Assembly (NCBI GenBank): GCA_001789205.1
Contig: MFYT01000018.1
Location: 43,864-107,863, forward strand
DNA from: Candidatus Raymondbacteria bacterium RIFOXYA2_FULL_49_16
Lineage (GTDB): Bacteria; Fibrobacterota; OXYB2-FULL-49-7; XYB2-FULL-49-35
Direction: 5' to 3'
DNA: 64,000 nucleotides
Both the position numbers and the translations under genes were made by a program. Below the pieces are notes generated by a model that did not search any database, was not told the origin of the DNA, and saw nothing but the letters and a program-made list of their open reading frames with translations. This document shows, piece by piece, positions 28,680 to 39,425 of the stretch (positions are counted from its first letter, which is position 1; every line of letters starts with the position of its first letter).

Positions 28680-30392
28680 TTATTTCACACTTGAAAGGAT
28701 TTGAATTTGTTCAACCACAGCCGCTCTCAATGCATCAAGATCTTCCGTGGGGTCCAACGCGTTCACCCAGGATTCATAACGAGACATATCATGACCCTTC
28801 GCCTTTAACACTTCAATTCGATCTAGGAGAGTCGACAGATAGCGGACATCATCCACTGCCTCGCGAAACCCCTCCCACTGTATGGTGGGAATAAGCCCAT
28901 TGCTGGTGGGATACACAAAGGTTTCATCACGGTATGGTTTCTTCTTGCCTGTTCTCGATGAAACAGCTTCGTCAAAGTCATTCCAAATAGCTTTGTAATT
29001 TTTTTGGTACGCGTAATCCATTGCGCCATCATACCCAGACTTAAAAAGCGCAAATCCATAGTTACGACGATATGTTTCCGGGTTCTCAACACCAACTTGA
29101 GGGTTGGCATAAGAAAATATCTTTGCGCCCGCAGCATGGAAGCGCCTCGCATATTTGGGATGTAGGGCATATGCTACAATGCCAACATCCAACAATCCAC
29201 TCATAGAATCTATCAATTCAACGGCTCCAGCTGCAAATATTTTTGCTCCGGCTAGGTGCACAGCTTTCCAAGCTTTCCGTTGTTTCGCGAGTATTTTACC
29301 GCGTGCTTCATCAACCCCATATATAAAAAGATTTCTATAGCCCATAGAGTTTACTATATTTTTTAAATTTTGAATTCCCATCCGCTTGGCCTCTAATACA
29401 GCACTATCAAGCGAAGCCCCTGTTGTAATACCAAGATAATAAAGTTTATCCTGAGAAAAGCCCAACTCATTTCTGATTTTTAGGTGTTCTTCGAGTCGCA
29501 TCAACGATTGATAGCAAGTTGGATTTGTGACCCCGTGTTTTTGCATATCTAATAGTTCTTGACGAAGCTGTTTAGCGCTTTTCTCAGAACAGGTTAATGG
29601 CGTCGGAGCATCTACAAGAACTCCATGATAATATAGAGAATAAGTTAATCGTGCAGGCGTCAAATCAAATGGTAGAACCTCAATTTTCATAGGCAGAGAA
29701 AGTAATGTATCATGAGAGTTATTCACTAGATGAAAAATACCATAATAATCACCAGACTTAGTAAATACTGGAACATGAAGGGTAATCCAAAGCTGCTTAA
29801 ATCCATTTGGCCCCAGAGAAAAGGGCATAATGGTATCAGAATCATAAATTGTATCCTTTAATGGAAAAACAACCGAAGGGGTACTAATGTCTTGATAGCG
29901 TATGCCTTTTTCCGAATGCATCCGCAGCCAATTCATTTTACGAACCGTGTCAACGATCACTAAACTATCATCTTTTAGAAGCAACTCATGGGTAAATGTT
30001 TTCACCGTCTTCAAAGGTGAGATACTACCCGCCTGATACCATGCCTTGACTATTCGCACGTCTAGTGATCCTGCAGGAATGATTGAAGATTCGCTTATAA
30101 GAGCACTCCAGCGACAGCATACATCAGAATATCTCATGTTAGAATGAACAACGATACTGGCCGGTTCATATTCGCCACGACAAGCTTTAATAGATAGCTT
30201 TTTACATTCTTGTGCCCAAGAAAGCACCAAACCTATATCAGTACTTATTAATTTAGTTGAAGGGACATCATACGCGTGGAGATGACTTAATTCGACAATC
30301 TCTCTGGTATTCGCGTGGACTATTCCTGGCAGTATAAGGAGCAGAAAAATCAATAGAAACCGAAATATGCCGTTTTCAAGGATAATAATCAT
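28680..30392 (-). CDS. Secreted DUF4091-type glycoside-hydrolase-like protein
   Basis: The 570 residues start with a signal peptide (FRFLLIFLLLILPGIVHA). The middle part resembles the beta-sandwich plus TIM-barrel layout of glycoside-hydrolase-like proteins, and the C-terminus has TIQWEGFREAVDDVRYL, the DUF4091 signature. It may trim the polymer or be an assembly protein outside the cytoplasmic membrane. It is within the operon between the heparinase and the two-domain dehydrogenase. Confidence 0.72.
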   Translation of the reverse strand: MIIILENGIFRFLLIFLLLILPGIVHANTREIVELSHLHAYDVPSTKLISTDIGLVLSWAQECKKLSIKACRGEYEPASIVVHSNMRYSDVCCRWSALISESSIIPAGSLDVRIVKAWYQAGSISPLKTVKTFTHELLLKDDSLVIVDTVRKMNWLRMHSEKGIRYQDISTPSVVFPLKDTIYDSDTIMPFSLGPNGFKQLWITLHVPVFTKSGDYYGIFHLVNNSHDTLLSLPMKIEVLPFDLTPARLTYSLYYHGVLVDAPTPLTCSEKSAKQLRQELLDMQKHGVTNPTCYQSLMRLEEHLKIRNELGFSQDKLYYLGITTGASLDSAVLEAKRMGIQNLKNIVNSMGYRNLFIYGVDEARGKILAKQRKAWKAVHLAGAKIFAAGAVELIDSMSGLLDVGIVAYALHPKYARRFHAAGAKIFSYANPQVGVENPETYRRNYGFALFKSGYDGAMDYAYQKNYKAIWNDFDEAVSSRTGKKKPYRDETFVYPTSNGLIPTIQWEGFREAVDDVRYLSTLLDRIEVLKAKGHDMSRYESWVNALDPTEDLDALRAAVVEQIQILSSVK

Positions 30393-30462
30393 TCAAAACA
30401 GCTATTTCCTTTCTAGGCTTACGGTTTCGTGCACAAATAATAAAAGTATGCTAGTAAAACAA

Positions 30463-32625
30463 CTACGGCTGAATTGAAACTGAGCGTCTTTCCTTTAGGG
30501 ACTGCAATACCGCAAAAGTTATTCTTGTGGTTTCACACAGGGATTTCAAAGGAATTGGAGCAGGGCTGCCGTTCTTGATCGCGGATAGAAAAGCGGCAAT
30601 TTCTTCAGAAAACCCTTTGTCTTGCTTCCCCTTTATCTTTACCCTGCCTCGTTTACCATAAATCAGCGTCTCTTGGAAATTATCCATAACCGCCATGGAG
30701 CTGTCAGCGTATACCTCGCACCGTTCTTTTGAAAAATCAGGAGACCCTATCGCAACATATTGGATAGTTGCCATAGAACCATCCGCGTAGCGAACACAGA
30801 AACACACATTATCATCATTTCGTATTTGAGTGTTTTGAGACTGAATGGAGCTAGCCAAGACTTCGGTGGGCTGATCCGCAATTAAAAAACTGGCAAAATC
30901 AATAAAATGGCACGCTTCACCAACAATACGTCCACCACCGATTCTGCTGTCGTGTATCCAGCTGTCAGGAGGAATATATCCGGCATTCACTCTGTAATTC
31001 ACAATCATCGGCGTTTTTCTGTCAATAAAATATTCCTTTATTTTATTTGCATGTGAGGTGAAACGCCGATTAAAACCAACCATGAGAACACGGTCTGACG
31101 TCAGCGTTAGCGCTTCCAAGGCAGCGAGGTCTTTGAGGGTCAGAGCCAAAGGTTTCTCCACAAAAATATGTTTTCCCGCTTTTAGGCCCTTTTCAATCAG
31201 GCTACAATGAGAATCGTGCCGCGTTGTAACAAATATCGCATTAATCGTTGGATCCGCCATTGTTGCATCGATATCCGTGGAGGCAATCTCAAACCTTTCC
31301 TTTCGGGCAGTTTCCGCCGCAGCAGAACCGTCAAGATCACACACTGCGCGTCGAATAACATCCGTTCGTTTGCGAAGATGGGGAAGAAGAACACTTTTTG
31401 CAAAATTACCGGCACCGATAAACGCGATGCCCGGCTTTCCTGCTGAAGGATTGGCGGCCCGCACATCCCCCGTGCGAATAGTCTGTTCGGGCGCCATTGT
31501 AGAACTTTCTTGTGGATAGTGTAGTACAATTCCCAAATACGGCTCCTCGATTTCACCCTGCAGCAACTGGTATGCTGATAAGGACTTCTGAAAATCAAAC
31601 CGATGGGTTATCAGTTGTTGAGGAGTCACCTTTCCTTGTGCGATAAGATCCAAGACAGCGGCGATATTTCTTTGTTCCGTCCAACGGACGTATCCAAAGG
31701 GGTAGTCGTTGCCCGCTTCTTCATACGAAGGATCGTATCGGCCGGGCCCATACGACAGACTCAGCTTAAAATCAAGTTCTTTCTTATAATACATGTCTCT
31801 TGGAATGTCCATCCCTACCATACCCGTAACGATTACCTTGCCTTTGATTCGAGCAATTTCACCAGCAACCGTGACAGGTTCATTAGATTTGGTGGCTGCG
31901 GTTATTAATACTGCGTCTACCCCGCGTCCTTTCGAAAACTGCCCACAAGCCAATAATAGATCCGTATTTACAGCAAAATCAAATCCCAGTTCAAGAGCCT
32001 GCCTGCATCTTTCTGGGTTTGGATCAAAGCCTATAATCCGTACACCGCTGGCTTTAAGTATTTGTCCGGCTAAAAGCCCCAGCAAGCCTAGTCCCATAAC
32101 ACAGGCATTCTCTCCAATCCTCAAATCACATTGCCGTACACCCTGCAGCGCGATAGAGGCTACTGTTGCGCATGAGGCGTCCTCAAACGAGACTTTTTCA
32201 GGTATTTTCACGGCCAAATTCATGGGTATATAGTTATACTCGGCATGATTTGCGTAACCAGCGCCACCACAGGCGACCCTATCGCCATGTACAAAACCCA
32301 AAACACCTGGACCGACATCAATAACTGTGCCGGAACAAGAGTATCCTAGCGGAATTGGTTGATCCAGCTTAGACTGGACCTTCTCAAGGGTGGATAATAT
32401 GCCTTCAGTTTTCATCTTTCGGACAACTTTTTTAACCTGATCCGGCATGGCCAATGCTTTGCCAATTATATTTTTTTGGGCAAACTCAATCAGCATTTTT
32501 TCAGTACCGGCAGAAACAAAAGAAGCATGGGTTTGTATGACAATTCCGGCATATTTAACCGCTGGCGCCGGTACCTCTGCAAGCCAAAGCTCACCATTTT
32601 TGTATGATTGAAGTATTTGTTTCAT
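30463..32625 (-). CDS. Two-domain oxidoreductase: zinc-type alcohol dehydrogenase plus Gfo/Idh/MocA
   Basis: A fusion of 720 residues. The first 365 are a medium-chain dehydrogenase-like domain with GYSCSGTVIDVG, GHG-type GFVHGDRVACGG and a Rossmann motif (GLGLLGLLAGQ). From about 385 the Gfo/Idh/MocA fold begins (IAFIGAGNFAKSVLLPHL), with EKPLALT and GGGRIVGEACHFIDF. It is the typical partner of heparinase II/III in polysaccharide clusters. The reaction is likely oxidation-reduction on a nucleotide sugar or the polymer, not known. AAGGGT precedes the ATG. Confidence 0.88.
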   Translation of the reverse strand: MKQILQSYKNGELWLAEVPAPAVKYAGIVIQTHASFVSAGTEKMLIEFAQKNIIGKALAMPDQVKKVVRKMKTEGILSTLEKVQSKLDQPIPLGYSCSGTVIDVGPGVLGFVHGDRVACGGAGYANHAEYNYIPMNLAVKIPEKVSFEDASCATVASIALQGVRQCDLRIGENACVMGLGLLGLLAGQILKASGVRIIGFDPNPERCRQALELGFDFAVNTDLLLACGQFSKGRGVDAVLITAATKSNEPVTVAGEIARIKGKVIVTGMVGMDIPRDMYYKKELDFKLSLSYGPGRYDPSYEEAGNDYPFGYVRWTEQRNIAAVLDLIAQGKVTPQQLITHRFDFQKSLSAYQLLQGEIEEPYLGIVLHYPQESSTMAPEQTIRTGDVRAANPSAGKPGIAFIGAGNFAKSVLLPHLRKRTDVIRRAVCDLDGSAAAETARKERFEIASTDIDATMADPTINAIFVTTRHDSHCSLIEKGLKAGKHIFVEKPLALTLKDLAALEALTLTSDRVLMVGFNRRFTSHANKIKEYFIDRKTPMIVNYRVNAGYIPPDSWIHDSRIGGGRIVGEACHFIDFASFLIADQPTEVLASSIQSQNTQIRNDDNVCFCVRYADGSMATIQYVAIGSPDFSKERCEVYADSSMAVMDNFQETLIYGKRGRVKIKGKQDKGFSEEIAAFLSAIKNGSPAPIPLKSLCETTRITFAVLQSLKERRSVSIQP

Positions 32626-32724
32626 TGGTTACCCTTATAATGAAGTCTTTTTTCAATCTATTACCTCTCAAGTGAAACGTGCCCAAAAATAAAACTCTAT
32701 CAACCTACACTAATTTTAATCATC

Positions 32725-33279
32725 TTATCCTGAAGCGTGCGATATGTTTTGGACAGATTCAGTTCGTTTCCTTATTATTTTTGCAGGATTTCCTCCAACT
32801 ATTGTAAAAGGTTCCACAGATTTTGTTACTACGCTTCCTGCGGCTACAACAGCTCCTTCACCAATGATAATGCCGGGAAGAATAATTACATTTGCACCAA
32901 TCCACACATCATTTCCGATTTCAACAGGACTATTTGAATGTCCAGAATAATATATTTTATCTGAACTACAAGGGATGGTATGATTAGAAGATAATATTTT
33001 TGTTCCATATCCTATAAGGGTTCTATCTCCTATTGTTACGCCTCCTGATGTTGTAATAAGAACTCCAAAAGCTAAATCAACATCATCTCCAATTACCAAT
33101 TTTCTCCCCGGAGCAATCCACAGCCCAGGATAAAAAATTACTCCTTTCCCAATTTTAGCACCCATTATGCGCAAAAACTGTGCCTTTACCATATTTAGAA
33201 TCATAAACCTAGGAAAATTCATCAATAATCTCATGCCAGTTTCAAAAACGATTACTGCGACCGAGTGGAATCTTTTCAT
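32725..33279 (-). CDS. Hexapeptide-repeat O-acetyltransferase
   Basis: A left-handed beta-helix acyltransferase of 184 residues. The coil repeats are clear, with [20 protein letters not shown] and [17 protein letters not shown] followed by the family end [10 protein letters not shown]. It likely O-acetylates a sugar of the repeat unit using acetyl-CoA. The gene is well placed behind a GGTGGAG site. Confidence 0.87.
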   Translation of the reverse strand: MKRFHSVAVIVFETGMRLLMNFPRFMILNMVKAQFLRIMGAKIGKGVIFYPGLWIAPGRKLVIGDDVDLAFGVLITTSGGVTIGDRTLIGYGTKILSSNHTIPCSSDKIYYSGHSNSPVEIGNDVWIGANVIILPGIIIGEGAVVAAGSVVTKSVEPFTIVGGNPAKIIRKRTESVQNISHASG

Positions 33280-33289
33280 TATACTCCAC

Positions 33290-34480
33290 CTAGTTTTTTA
33301 ATATTTTTGGCCAATTGATCTTTCTCCTCTCAATGTTTGGACAGAACCCAACGTTTGCAGCCAGTGTAATATAATTATAATATTTTATGTTTTTTTCTTC
33401 TGGTGTCGGATATTGCGATAGACATACCTCTCCTTTTTTCACTAGTTTTTCAGCAATTTCATCCTGTCTTATTAAATCCTGCAATTTCCCGCAACACTCC
33501 AATATATTTTCTGGATCAACGTAAAGTGCGCTATCGCCGCAGGCGTCTCTAGACCAATCCGCGTCTGTTACAATAAGAGGCTTTTTCATTTTCCAAGCTT
33601 CAACAAAATTATTACTGAAGCTTTCAAGCACACTAAAATTACACATTGCATCAACACATTGAATAAGAGATGCAACATCCTCAGCTAAAACGGGCCCTAT
33701 ATTGACTATCCGGCCGTTAACCTTTAGCCGATCTGCATTCTTGAGTACTTTATTTCCGTATTCATTTCCTTCAGGAAAAGTAGTTACAAATACAAAATTG
33801 CTCTCAATTTTAGACAAGCTCTTTGCTAGTGCTGGTAATAGGTGAAGTCTTTTATTCGGGTGTGCCCCACAAAGAAAAAGGAATTTGAAAGACAATGGGA
33901 GTTGCTTTTTATACCTATCCACAATACCAGCACGTACGTTTTTAAAGCTAATTAATTTACTAGGCGACATTCTTACAATACCGACCCGTTGTTCAGGAAA
34001 ACCAATTCGAACAGCCCGATCCTTGAGAACCTGAGTTTCTAAAATCCAATAATCGCCTTGCGTCACCAACCATCTACGCGCCATATCAACAAGTTCTTTT
34101 CTCCATCTTTTTACAATGGACAGACGAGCCCAAAAATGAATTTCAGGATATAGTAGATTTGAATAGGCAAAGCCAAGAATATTAATTAAATAATTTTTAG
34201 ATGAAAGCATTGGGGGGCCAAATAAAGTAAAACAAACTTGACCGTACTCATACCTTTTTCTACACTGGATTTCAAAGAACAATCTGGATATCATGTTATT
34301 TCTAACAGCAACACAATCACAATCGGAAAGGATACAAAGATCATAAATTTCAGTTTCTTTTCTTACTATAATTATAAAATTGTCTTTTTTATCAGAAGAT
34401 AAAAGCACTTTCAGAAAGCTTAAGCTGTTCTGCAGACCTCCACCTGTAAGAACAGGCAATAGGTTTAAAATTATTTTCAA
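33290..34480 (-). CDS. GT4 glycosyltransferase
   Basis: A 396-residue GT-B protein. The N-terminus ([16 protein letters not shown]) is of the GGGLQ acceptor-domain type. The C-terminal half has [17 protein letters not shown] and the donor-binding [26 protein letters not shown]. The start forms an ATGA overlap with the pyruvyltransferase gene upstream. The sugar is not known. Confidence 0.83.
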   Translation of the reverse strand: MKIILNLLPVLTGGGLQNSLSFLKVLLSSDKKDNFIIIVRKETEIYDLCILSDCDCVAVRNNMISRLFFEIQCRKRYEYGQVCFTLFGPPMLSSKNYLINILGFAYSNLLYPEIHFWARLSIVKRWRKELVDMARRWLVTQGDYWILETQVLKDRAVRIGFPEQRVGIVRMSPSKLISFKNVRAGIVDRYKKQLPLSFKFLFLCGAHPNKRLHLLPALAKSLSKIESNFVFVTTFPEGNEYGNKVLKNADRLKVNGRIVNIGPVLAEDVASLIQCVDAMCNFSVLESFSNNFVEAWKMKKPLIVTDADWSRDACGDSALYVDPENILECCGKLQDLIRQDEIAEKLVKKGEVCLSQYPTPEEKNIKYYNYITLAANVGFCPNIERRKINWPKILKN

Positions 34481-35838
34481 TCAATTTCCTTTCCGCGAAT
34501 AATATCTTTAATTTCGTTGCCAACAGTAGCAAGTCTTCCATTTATTATCATCGAGGTCTTACTGAGTCGTTCTTTTAAGGTTGTCTTTGCAGACCATACA
34601 TTATCGAAAAAAGTCTCGAAAGAAGCTTGGTTCGCATCGTTTAGTAAATATATCAAATCGTGACACTCACACATTTCACCAATTATACCCATAACTCTGT
34701 TGTCCTGTTCAACACCCATACTAATAAAAGGGGTATTAACTCCAAAGGCACCAATTATTGAATGAATCCTCTCTCCAATAAGAAGATCTGCCCGCGAAAC
34801 TAACCCTTTTAGGATTCTTCCTGAAAAATCGCCAACAAGATTTGTTGCCATATCGAATCGTTGCATCCGCCTGATTACATCATTTGCGATTTTTCTATCG
34901 TCTAAGCCGGGGGTTGGGCCGATTGCGTGTGGAATAAATAAAATGTGTGCATCATGTTTATTAACTATATAGTCAAAAATTGAGGCAAGAAAATCTCTAT
35001 GAACATTCTTTTTTTTTCTTAAAGGAATATTTTTAAAACTATGCCGCTCAATTGGTGCAGGTTCAGCGCAAGTCACCATAATCACCGGTTTAGTAAAAAG
35101 CCTTATTAATCCTTCCCGTTCTATCATTTCGTCCACATCATTTTGAGAAGCCGGCCGCATCCCAAACGCAGGATCAGGTGCCAACTGAATATTTAAATGT
35201 TTGAATTTATTTTTAGCCCAATCAAAGGCAATTCTATCCCTACAATATATAAAATCAGCATTTTGAAGAGTCTTTTCGAAAACAGATATTATATACTTAC
35301 TTTTTGTTTTAGTTTTCATTGAACTTCCGAATATTCCATAGCGCATTCCGAATTCATGCATAAGATTAATCACATGACAATCATACTCGTCAAATGCCCC
35401 ATCGTGTCCTGCAATCAAATATCCACACTTAAGGACTTCCTCTAACGCTTTTCTCCTTACCTTATTTTTAAACCAGGTTGATTTTAATATAAATCGATTA
35501 TATCGATTAGGAAATGGCTCCCAAAGAACCCACATCGGTATTATTCTATTTAATACGTTTCTGATAAGTGAACATATCGAACTCCATACAGCAGCTGGCT
35601 GTACACTAATGGTAAATTCTTGCCGACGCCAAGAAGGATAAAACCATTTATTTGGATACCTCACGAAATGATCTTCGTTAATTATTTTATTCAATTTTGT
35701 ATCTAAAATAACGAATGTGCTAGCACTATCAGGATAAATTACATCAGCCATGCCACAAATAATAGCCTCTTCTCCTTTGTTTTCTAATGGAACATATTCT
35801 GGTACGAATATATTGTTCTTAGAGTCTGACATTGTCAT
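34477..35838 (-). CDS. Polysaccharide pyruvyl transferase family protein
   Basis: A 453-residue enzyme of the CsaB/pyruvyltransferase family, which puts ketal pyruvate on sugars. The start PEYVPLENKGEEAIICGM has the ENKGEEA motif, and the C-terminal region has the FIPHAIGPTPGLDDR and LIGERIHSIIGAFGVNTPFISMG motifs. It overlaps the FrhB-like gene upstream by 20 bases. Both an ATG at 35838 and one two codons on are possible. Confidence 0.85.
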   Translation of the reverse strand: MTMSDSKNNIFVPEYVPLENKGEEAIICGMADVIYPDSASTFVILDTKLNKIINEDHFVRYPNKWFYPSWRRQEFTISVQPAAVWSSICSLIRNVLNRIIPMWVLWEPFPNRYNRFILKSTWFKNKVRRKALEEVLKCGYLIAGHDGAFDEYDCHVINLMHEFGMRYGIFGSSMKTKTKSKYIISVFEKTLQNADFIYCRDRIAFDWAKNKFKHLNIQLAPDPAFGMRPASQNDVDEMIEREGLIRLFTKPVIMVTCAEPAPIERHSFKNIPLRKKKNVHRDFLASIFDYIVNKHDAHILFIPHAIGPTPGLDDRKIANDVIRRMQRFDMATNLVGDFSGRILKGLVSRADLLIGERIHSIIGAFGVNTPFISMGVEQDNRVMGIIGEMCECHDLIYLLNDANQASFETFFDNVWSAKTTLKERLSKTSMIINGRLATVGNEIKDIIRGKEID

Positions 35839-37093
35839 TTCTCCTTAAGTACTTTGCGAGCAATGGATACAACATAATCTTTTCGGACCATTCAGATAAT
35901 GTATATTTTATATAAACCCATAATTCAAGAAGGATATTTCCAGCAATTAAAGAATAGCCACCATCAAAATCAGGAACTCTACAGCCAACTAGACGCATGA
36001 ATCGACGTCGTGCCGCTTGGCGTATCTTCTTTGAAATTATATTTTGTTTCTGTGATGACAGTATCTCATCGTATGTGAGTGCAGCGGTTTCGATTGCACT
36101 TGTTTGTTTCATTCTATGAATTATCGCTATATTTTTTGGTGATCGAATAATTAAAATTGACCACGCCTTTCCCGTTTTTAGAAAGCGTGAAATCCATGCG
36201 TCACCACAACAAAAGTCTGCAAGTTCTGCAGTTGCATCAACACATAACCGGCACCGTACATGTTTTACATACCCTGTTAATCGTGCGTAATCAGGATATT
36301 TTAGAAGAACTTTTCTTCCTGACTTATCTATTATTTCCATGGAACCAGGTTGACCTCCACCTCGGTAGCGAAAACTGGCAACCCTATCAAGAGCAATGCC
36401 TGCACGTTGAATAATCGCATTCGTTTCCCGGAAGTCTCTGAACCCACCACAAAAATTACCAATTGTATACCTTATTTTGTTTTTTAAAATGGAATCTTCT
36501 TTTTGGATTAATCTAATCCCAGCTATTTGACACGGAGTACCAATAAATGCAAGCGCTCCGGGAAAATTATATATGTCTTTCAATATCTCCAGCACTGGAA
36601 CTGGGCAATATTTAGAGCCTTGTGCTAGCAATAATTCTCTCTTGCTTGTTGCGATATAACTCAAAGTTCTGGGACCTCCTCCAGTATAATCAATTTTGGT
36701 AACTATAACACCACCAACAAGGCCTTCAGACAACAAGAATTGAGCTATTGAGGTCATAATTCCACCAGAACTTGCATTTTTCTGAATAGTTAAATCCGTT
36801 GATCTTACCGCGGACGCTTCCTGCCAATGCCCTAATTCCATGGTATAATTATCTGCATCATAAAATAAACTGTCCCCCATTTCTTTAATAGGATATCCTT
36901 TGCCGGGACAAAATGATATCAGTTTTTGGTGTTCTGCTTTTGAGATAGTGTCTGATATACGGGGATAATACATCCCTTGAGCCATGCGATATTCTAGCTT
37001 TATGTGATCAGAATCACTAATACCAGAACATATACCACATGATATGCACAAGTGTGATTTAGTGATATTGCTAATAGTTAATGGAATGGTCAT
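35819..37093 (-). CDS. Coenzyme F420 hydrogenase beta-subunit (FrhB)-like protein
   Basis: A 424-residue protein of the FrhB/FdhB family. Near the N-terminus is CISCGICSG (CXXCXXC) for an Fe-S cluster, with a fourth cysteine in SFCPGKGYP; later KNASSGGIMTSIAQFLL, GTPCQIAG and CRLCVDATAELADFCCGDAW are family motifs. Such genes occur in capsule loci next to pyruvyltransferases, where the redox role is not settled. Here the two genes overlap. Confidence 0.83.
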   Translation of the reverse strand: MTIPLTISNITKSHLCISCGICSGISDSDHIKLEYRMAQGMYYPRISDTISKAEHQKLISFCPGKGYPIKEMGDSLFYDADNYTMELGHWQEASAVRSTDLTIQKNASSGGIMTSIAQFLLSEGLVGGVIVTKIDYTGGGPRTLSYIATSKRELLLAQGSKYCPVPVLEILKDIYNFPGALAFIGTPCQIAGIRLIQKEDSILKNKIRYTIGNFCGGFRDFRETNAIIQRAGIALDRVASFRYRGGGQPGSMEIIDKSGRKVLLKYPDYARLTGYVKHVRCRLCVDATAELADFCCGDAWISRFLKTGKAWSILIIRSPKNIAIIHRMKQTSAIETAALTYDEILSSQKQNIISKKIRQAARRRFMRLVGCRVPDFDGGYSLIAGNILLELWVYIKYTLSEWSEKIMLYPLLAKYLRRNDNVRL

Positions 37094-37102
37094 GTTTTTA
37101 AA

Positions 37103-38293
37103 TCAATTAAACAGCTGTTTATAGACAGATAAATACTTTTCAGATACAAGTCGAGGGTGTAATTCTTTAACAAGCGCAATCCCATATTCAATTTTCTGCT
37201 GCCTGAGTTCAGGCAAACTTTCAACCATGAGCATCTGCTTCAAATATGAATCTTTTTCCCAATTGTCAGCATAATATATTCCCTTACCCAAGGGATCTAT
37301 GGCATAATTTCCAGGAATTTTACTAGAAATGACAGGACACCCACAAGCCAGAGCCTCCTTAACGACTCTTGGTGAACCTTCGATAAATGTTGGCAGAACA
37401 AACATATCAACAGAACGATATAGTTGTCTTATGCCATAAGGATCTACTGAATCCATAAAAAGAATATTTGATCGACAGGGAAGGGAACAAATAATACTTT
37501 CAAACCAACGATATCCTGTATCCCCAACTCTTCCTACCATTATAAGTTTTGAATTGGAATGCTCAGAATAAAATGCGTTAAATGATAAAAGTAATGTTTC
37601 AACACCTTTCCTTCTTTGAAAAGAACCAGCGAAAAGAATTAGAATGTCTCTGTTTGAAAATCCGAGCTTTTGCCTTTCGGTATCTCCAGGACAAAAGAAA
37701 TCTGTATTTACCTCAGAGGGAATGAGAACTGTCTTGTCTGGTTTTATATGGTAATATTTTATAACGTCTTGGGTAACAGTCTCACCATTCCCGATTATCA
37801 GATCAGCAAATCTACACGATAAAGCTTCTGGAACGTATACTGTAAGAAATCGCTTAAGGTAATATGGATACTCACTCAACCGGATAGGTATTTGCGAGTA
37901 CTTACTTTTGGTTATATATCTTATAAAAAAGCTTAGGTTTGGTGCATAAAGACTAAGAACTTTGCGAACATTAATTAGTCTTGAACAAGCATCTCTAAAC
38001 GAAAAACCTAATTGCATTAGAAACGTATCGTGTATAATTACTTTGTTACCTTTAATAATATCATCTTTAATGAAGGAATATACCTGATCGCGTCTCTGAA
38101 ATATATTTTTTTTCGGGTTAAATAATAATTTTAAAAGGTTTGGTCGACTAATTTCCTTTGGGTGGTCTCCATTTAAGAGTAAAATTTTGACACAAACAAT
38201 GCGATCACATAAATGCACAAACATTTCATATCTATCCCTATATTTTTCATAACTGGGCAAACAAGCCAGCACCACTATATTGTTATCTATCAT
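37103..38293 (-). CDS. GT4 glycosyltransferase
   Basis: A 396-residue GT-B transferase. The donor-binding half has ILILFAGSFQRRKGVETLLLSF and VDMFVLPTFIEGSPRVVKEALACGCPVISS, the usual GT4 signature with the EX7E pattern. The first half is less conserved. It lies between the FrhB-like gene and another GT4 with gaps of 4-9 bases. Confidence 0.87.
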   Translation of the reverse strand: MIDNNIVVLACLPSYEKYRDRYEMFVHLCDRIVCVKILLLNGDHPKEISRPNLLKLLFNPKKNIFQRRDQVYSFIKDDIIKGNKVIIHDTFLMQLGFSFRDACSRLINVRKVLSLYAPNLSFFIRYITKSKYSQIPIRLSEYPYYLKRFLTVYVPEALSCRFADLIIGNGETVTQDVIKYYHIKPDKTVLIPSEVNTDFFCPGDTERQKLGFSNRDILILFAGSFQRRKGVETLLLSFNAFYSEHSNSKLIMVGRVGDTGYRWFESIICSLPCRSNILFMDSVDPYGIRQLYRSVDMFVLPTFIEGSPRVVKEALACGCPVISSKIPGNYAIDPLGKGIYYADNWEKDSYLKQMLMVESLPELRQQKIEYGIALVKELHPRLVSEKYLSVYKQLFN

Positions 38294-38297
38294 ATGA

Positions 38298-39425
38298 TTA
38301 ATTATTTACCATTTTTCCTGAAGAAATAGGTTTTGAATGAAATAACATTTCCCATTGTCTGGCAACATTTTGCATAGAAAACAAAGTTGTTATCTTCTGT
38401 GCTTCTTGTCCAAACACCTTGCGCTTGTCTGGGGAATCAATCAAATCTATAAGAGACGTTAAAAAAACCTCACCATTTCCATTGGGAATTAGCATACCAT
38501 TCTTTCCATTAATAATAATATCAGAGGGTCCCGAAGGACAATCGTAACTAATGACACTCAAACCTACTGCCATGGCCTCGCACAAAGAATTCGGAAAACC
38601 TTCGTATTGGGAAGTAAATAAAAAGATGTCTGCTTGTTTGAGAAGAGCGGTTGGGTTTGCTTCGTACCCCAATAAAACAACGCTACCCTCAAGACCCAAA
38701 CGTTTAACTTGGGCTTCGATTTTTTTTCTTTCGGGGCCCTCTCCTATGATGAACAAACGCCATTCAGGCCTGACCAAATGGAGGTCATAATAGATATCAA
38801 TCATACGATCATATCTTTTTGACTCAACGAGCCTGCCCATCGATATCAATGCCTTTCCAGGTAATACAATAGTGTTCTCGAGTGTCGTTCTATCATCATA
38901 CCCAAGAATGGGATTTGGTATAACTCTACGTTTATTCCTACTGACGATCCTGGTAAACAATTCATCTATTTCCTTATTTTGCGTTACCAAAAAGGCCGCT
39001 CGTGGATACAAGATATAACGTAATAAATAACGATAGAACGGCTGCTTTCTAGCGGACATATTTGTTCGCTCAGAAACGATTACCTGGTAATCTGTTCCAA
39101 TCAACGCTATTAGTGTAACAAAACTTGTTATATCTCCAAAAACGATTATAGCAATTGGATCAATTTTACCTATATGCGTCCTAAACGATACTATTTTTCC
39201 TACTTTTCCAGGAAAACGCGATGGTAAATCTTGTGCACTTACTAATTTGACACGTTTATCTATTGGGAAAGCTACAGCATTCGTGCGCCGTGCAAGTGTC
39301 ATTAAAAAAACCTCTCTCCCATTATTGACCCAGTAATTGGCCAATAAACACATAACACGTTCTTGCCCACCGCATTCAAGATGGGAAGTAACAAGCATTA
39401 TCTTTTCGGTATCTTGTCTTTCCAT
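38298..39425 (-). CDS. GT4 glycosyltransferase
   Basis: A 375-residue GT-B enzyme: MLVTSHLECGGQERVMCLLANYW at the start, ALISMGRLVESKRYDRMI and FTSQYEGFPNSLCEAMAVGLSVISYDCPSGP in the second half, close to enzymes that add GalNAc or Glc to O-antigen units. The true start may be the ATG at 39398, which overlaps the previous stop as TAATG. Confidence 0.88.
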   Translation of the reverse strand: MERQDTEKIMLVTSHLECGGQERVMCLLANYWVNNGREVFLMTLARRTNAVAFPIDKRVKLVSAQDLPSRFPGKVGKIVSFRTHIGKIDPIAIIVFGDITSFVTLIALIGTDYQVIVSERTNMSARKQPFYRYLLRYILYPRAAFLVTQNKEIDELFTRIVSRNKRRVIPNPILGYDDRTTLENTIVLPGKALISMGRLVESKRYDRMIDIYYDLHLVRPEWRLFIIGEGPERKKIEAQVKRLGLEGSVVLLGYEANPTALLKQADIFLFTSQYEGFPNSLCEAMAVGLSVISYDCPSGPSDIIINGKNGMLIPNGNGEVFLTSLIDLIDSPDKRKVFGQEAQKITTLFSMQNVARQWEMLFHSKPISSGKMVNN

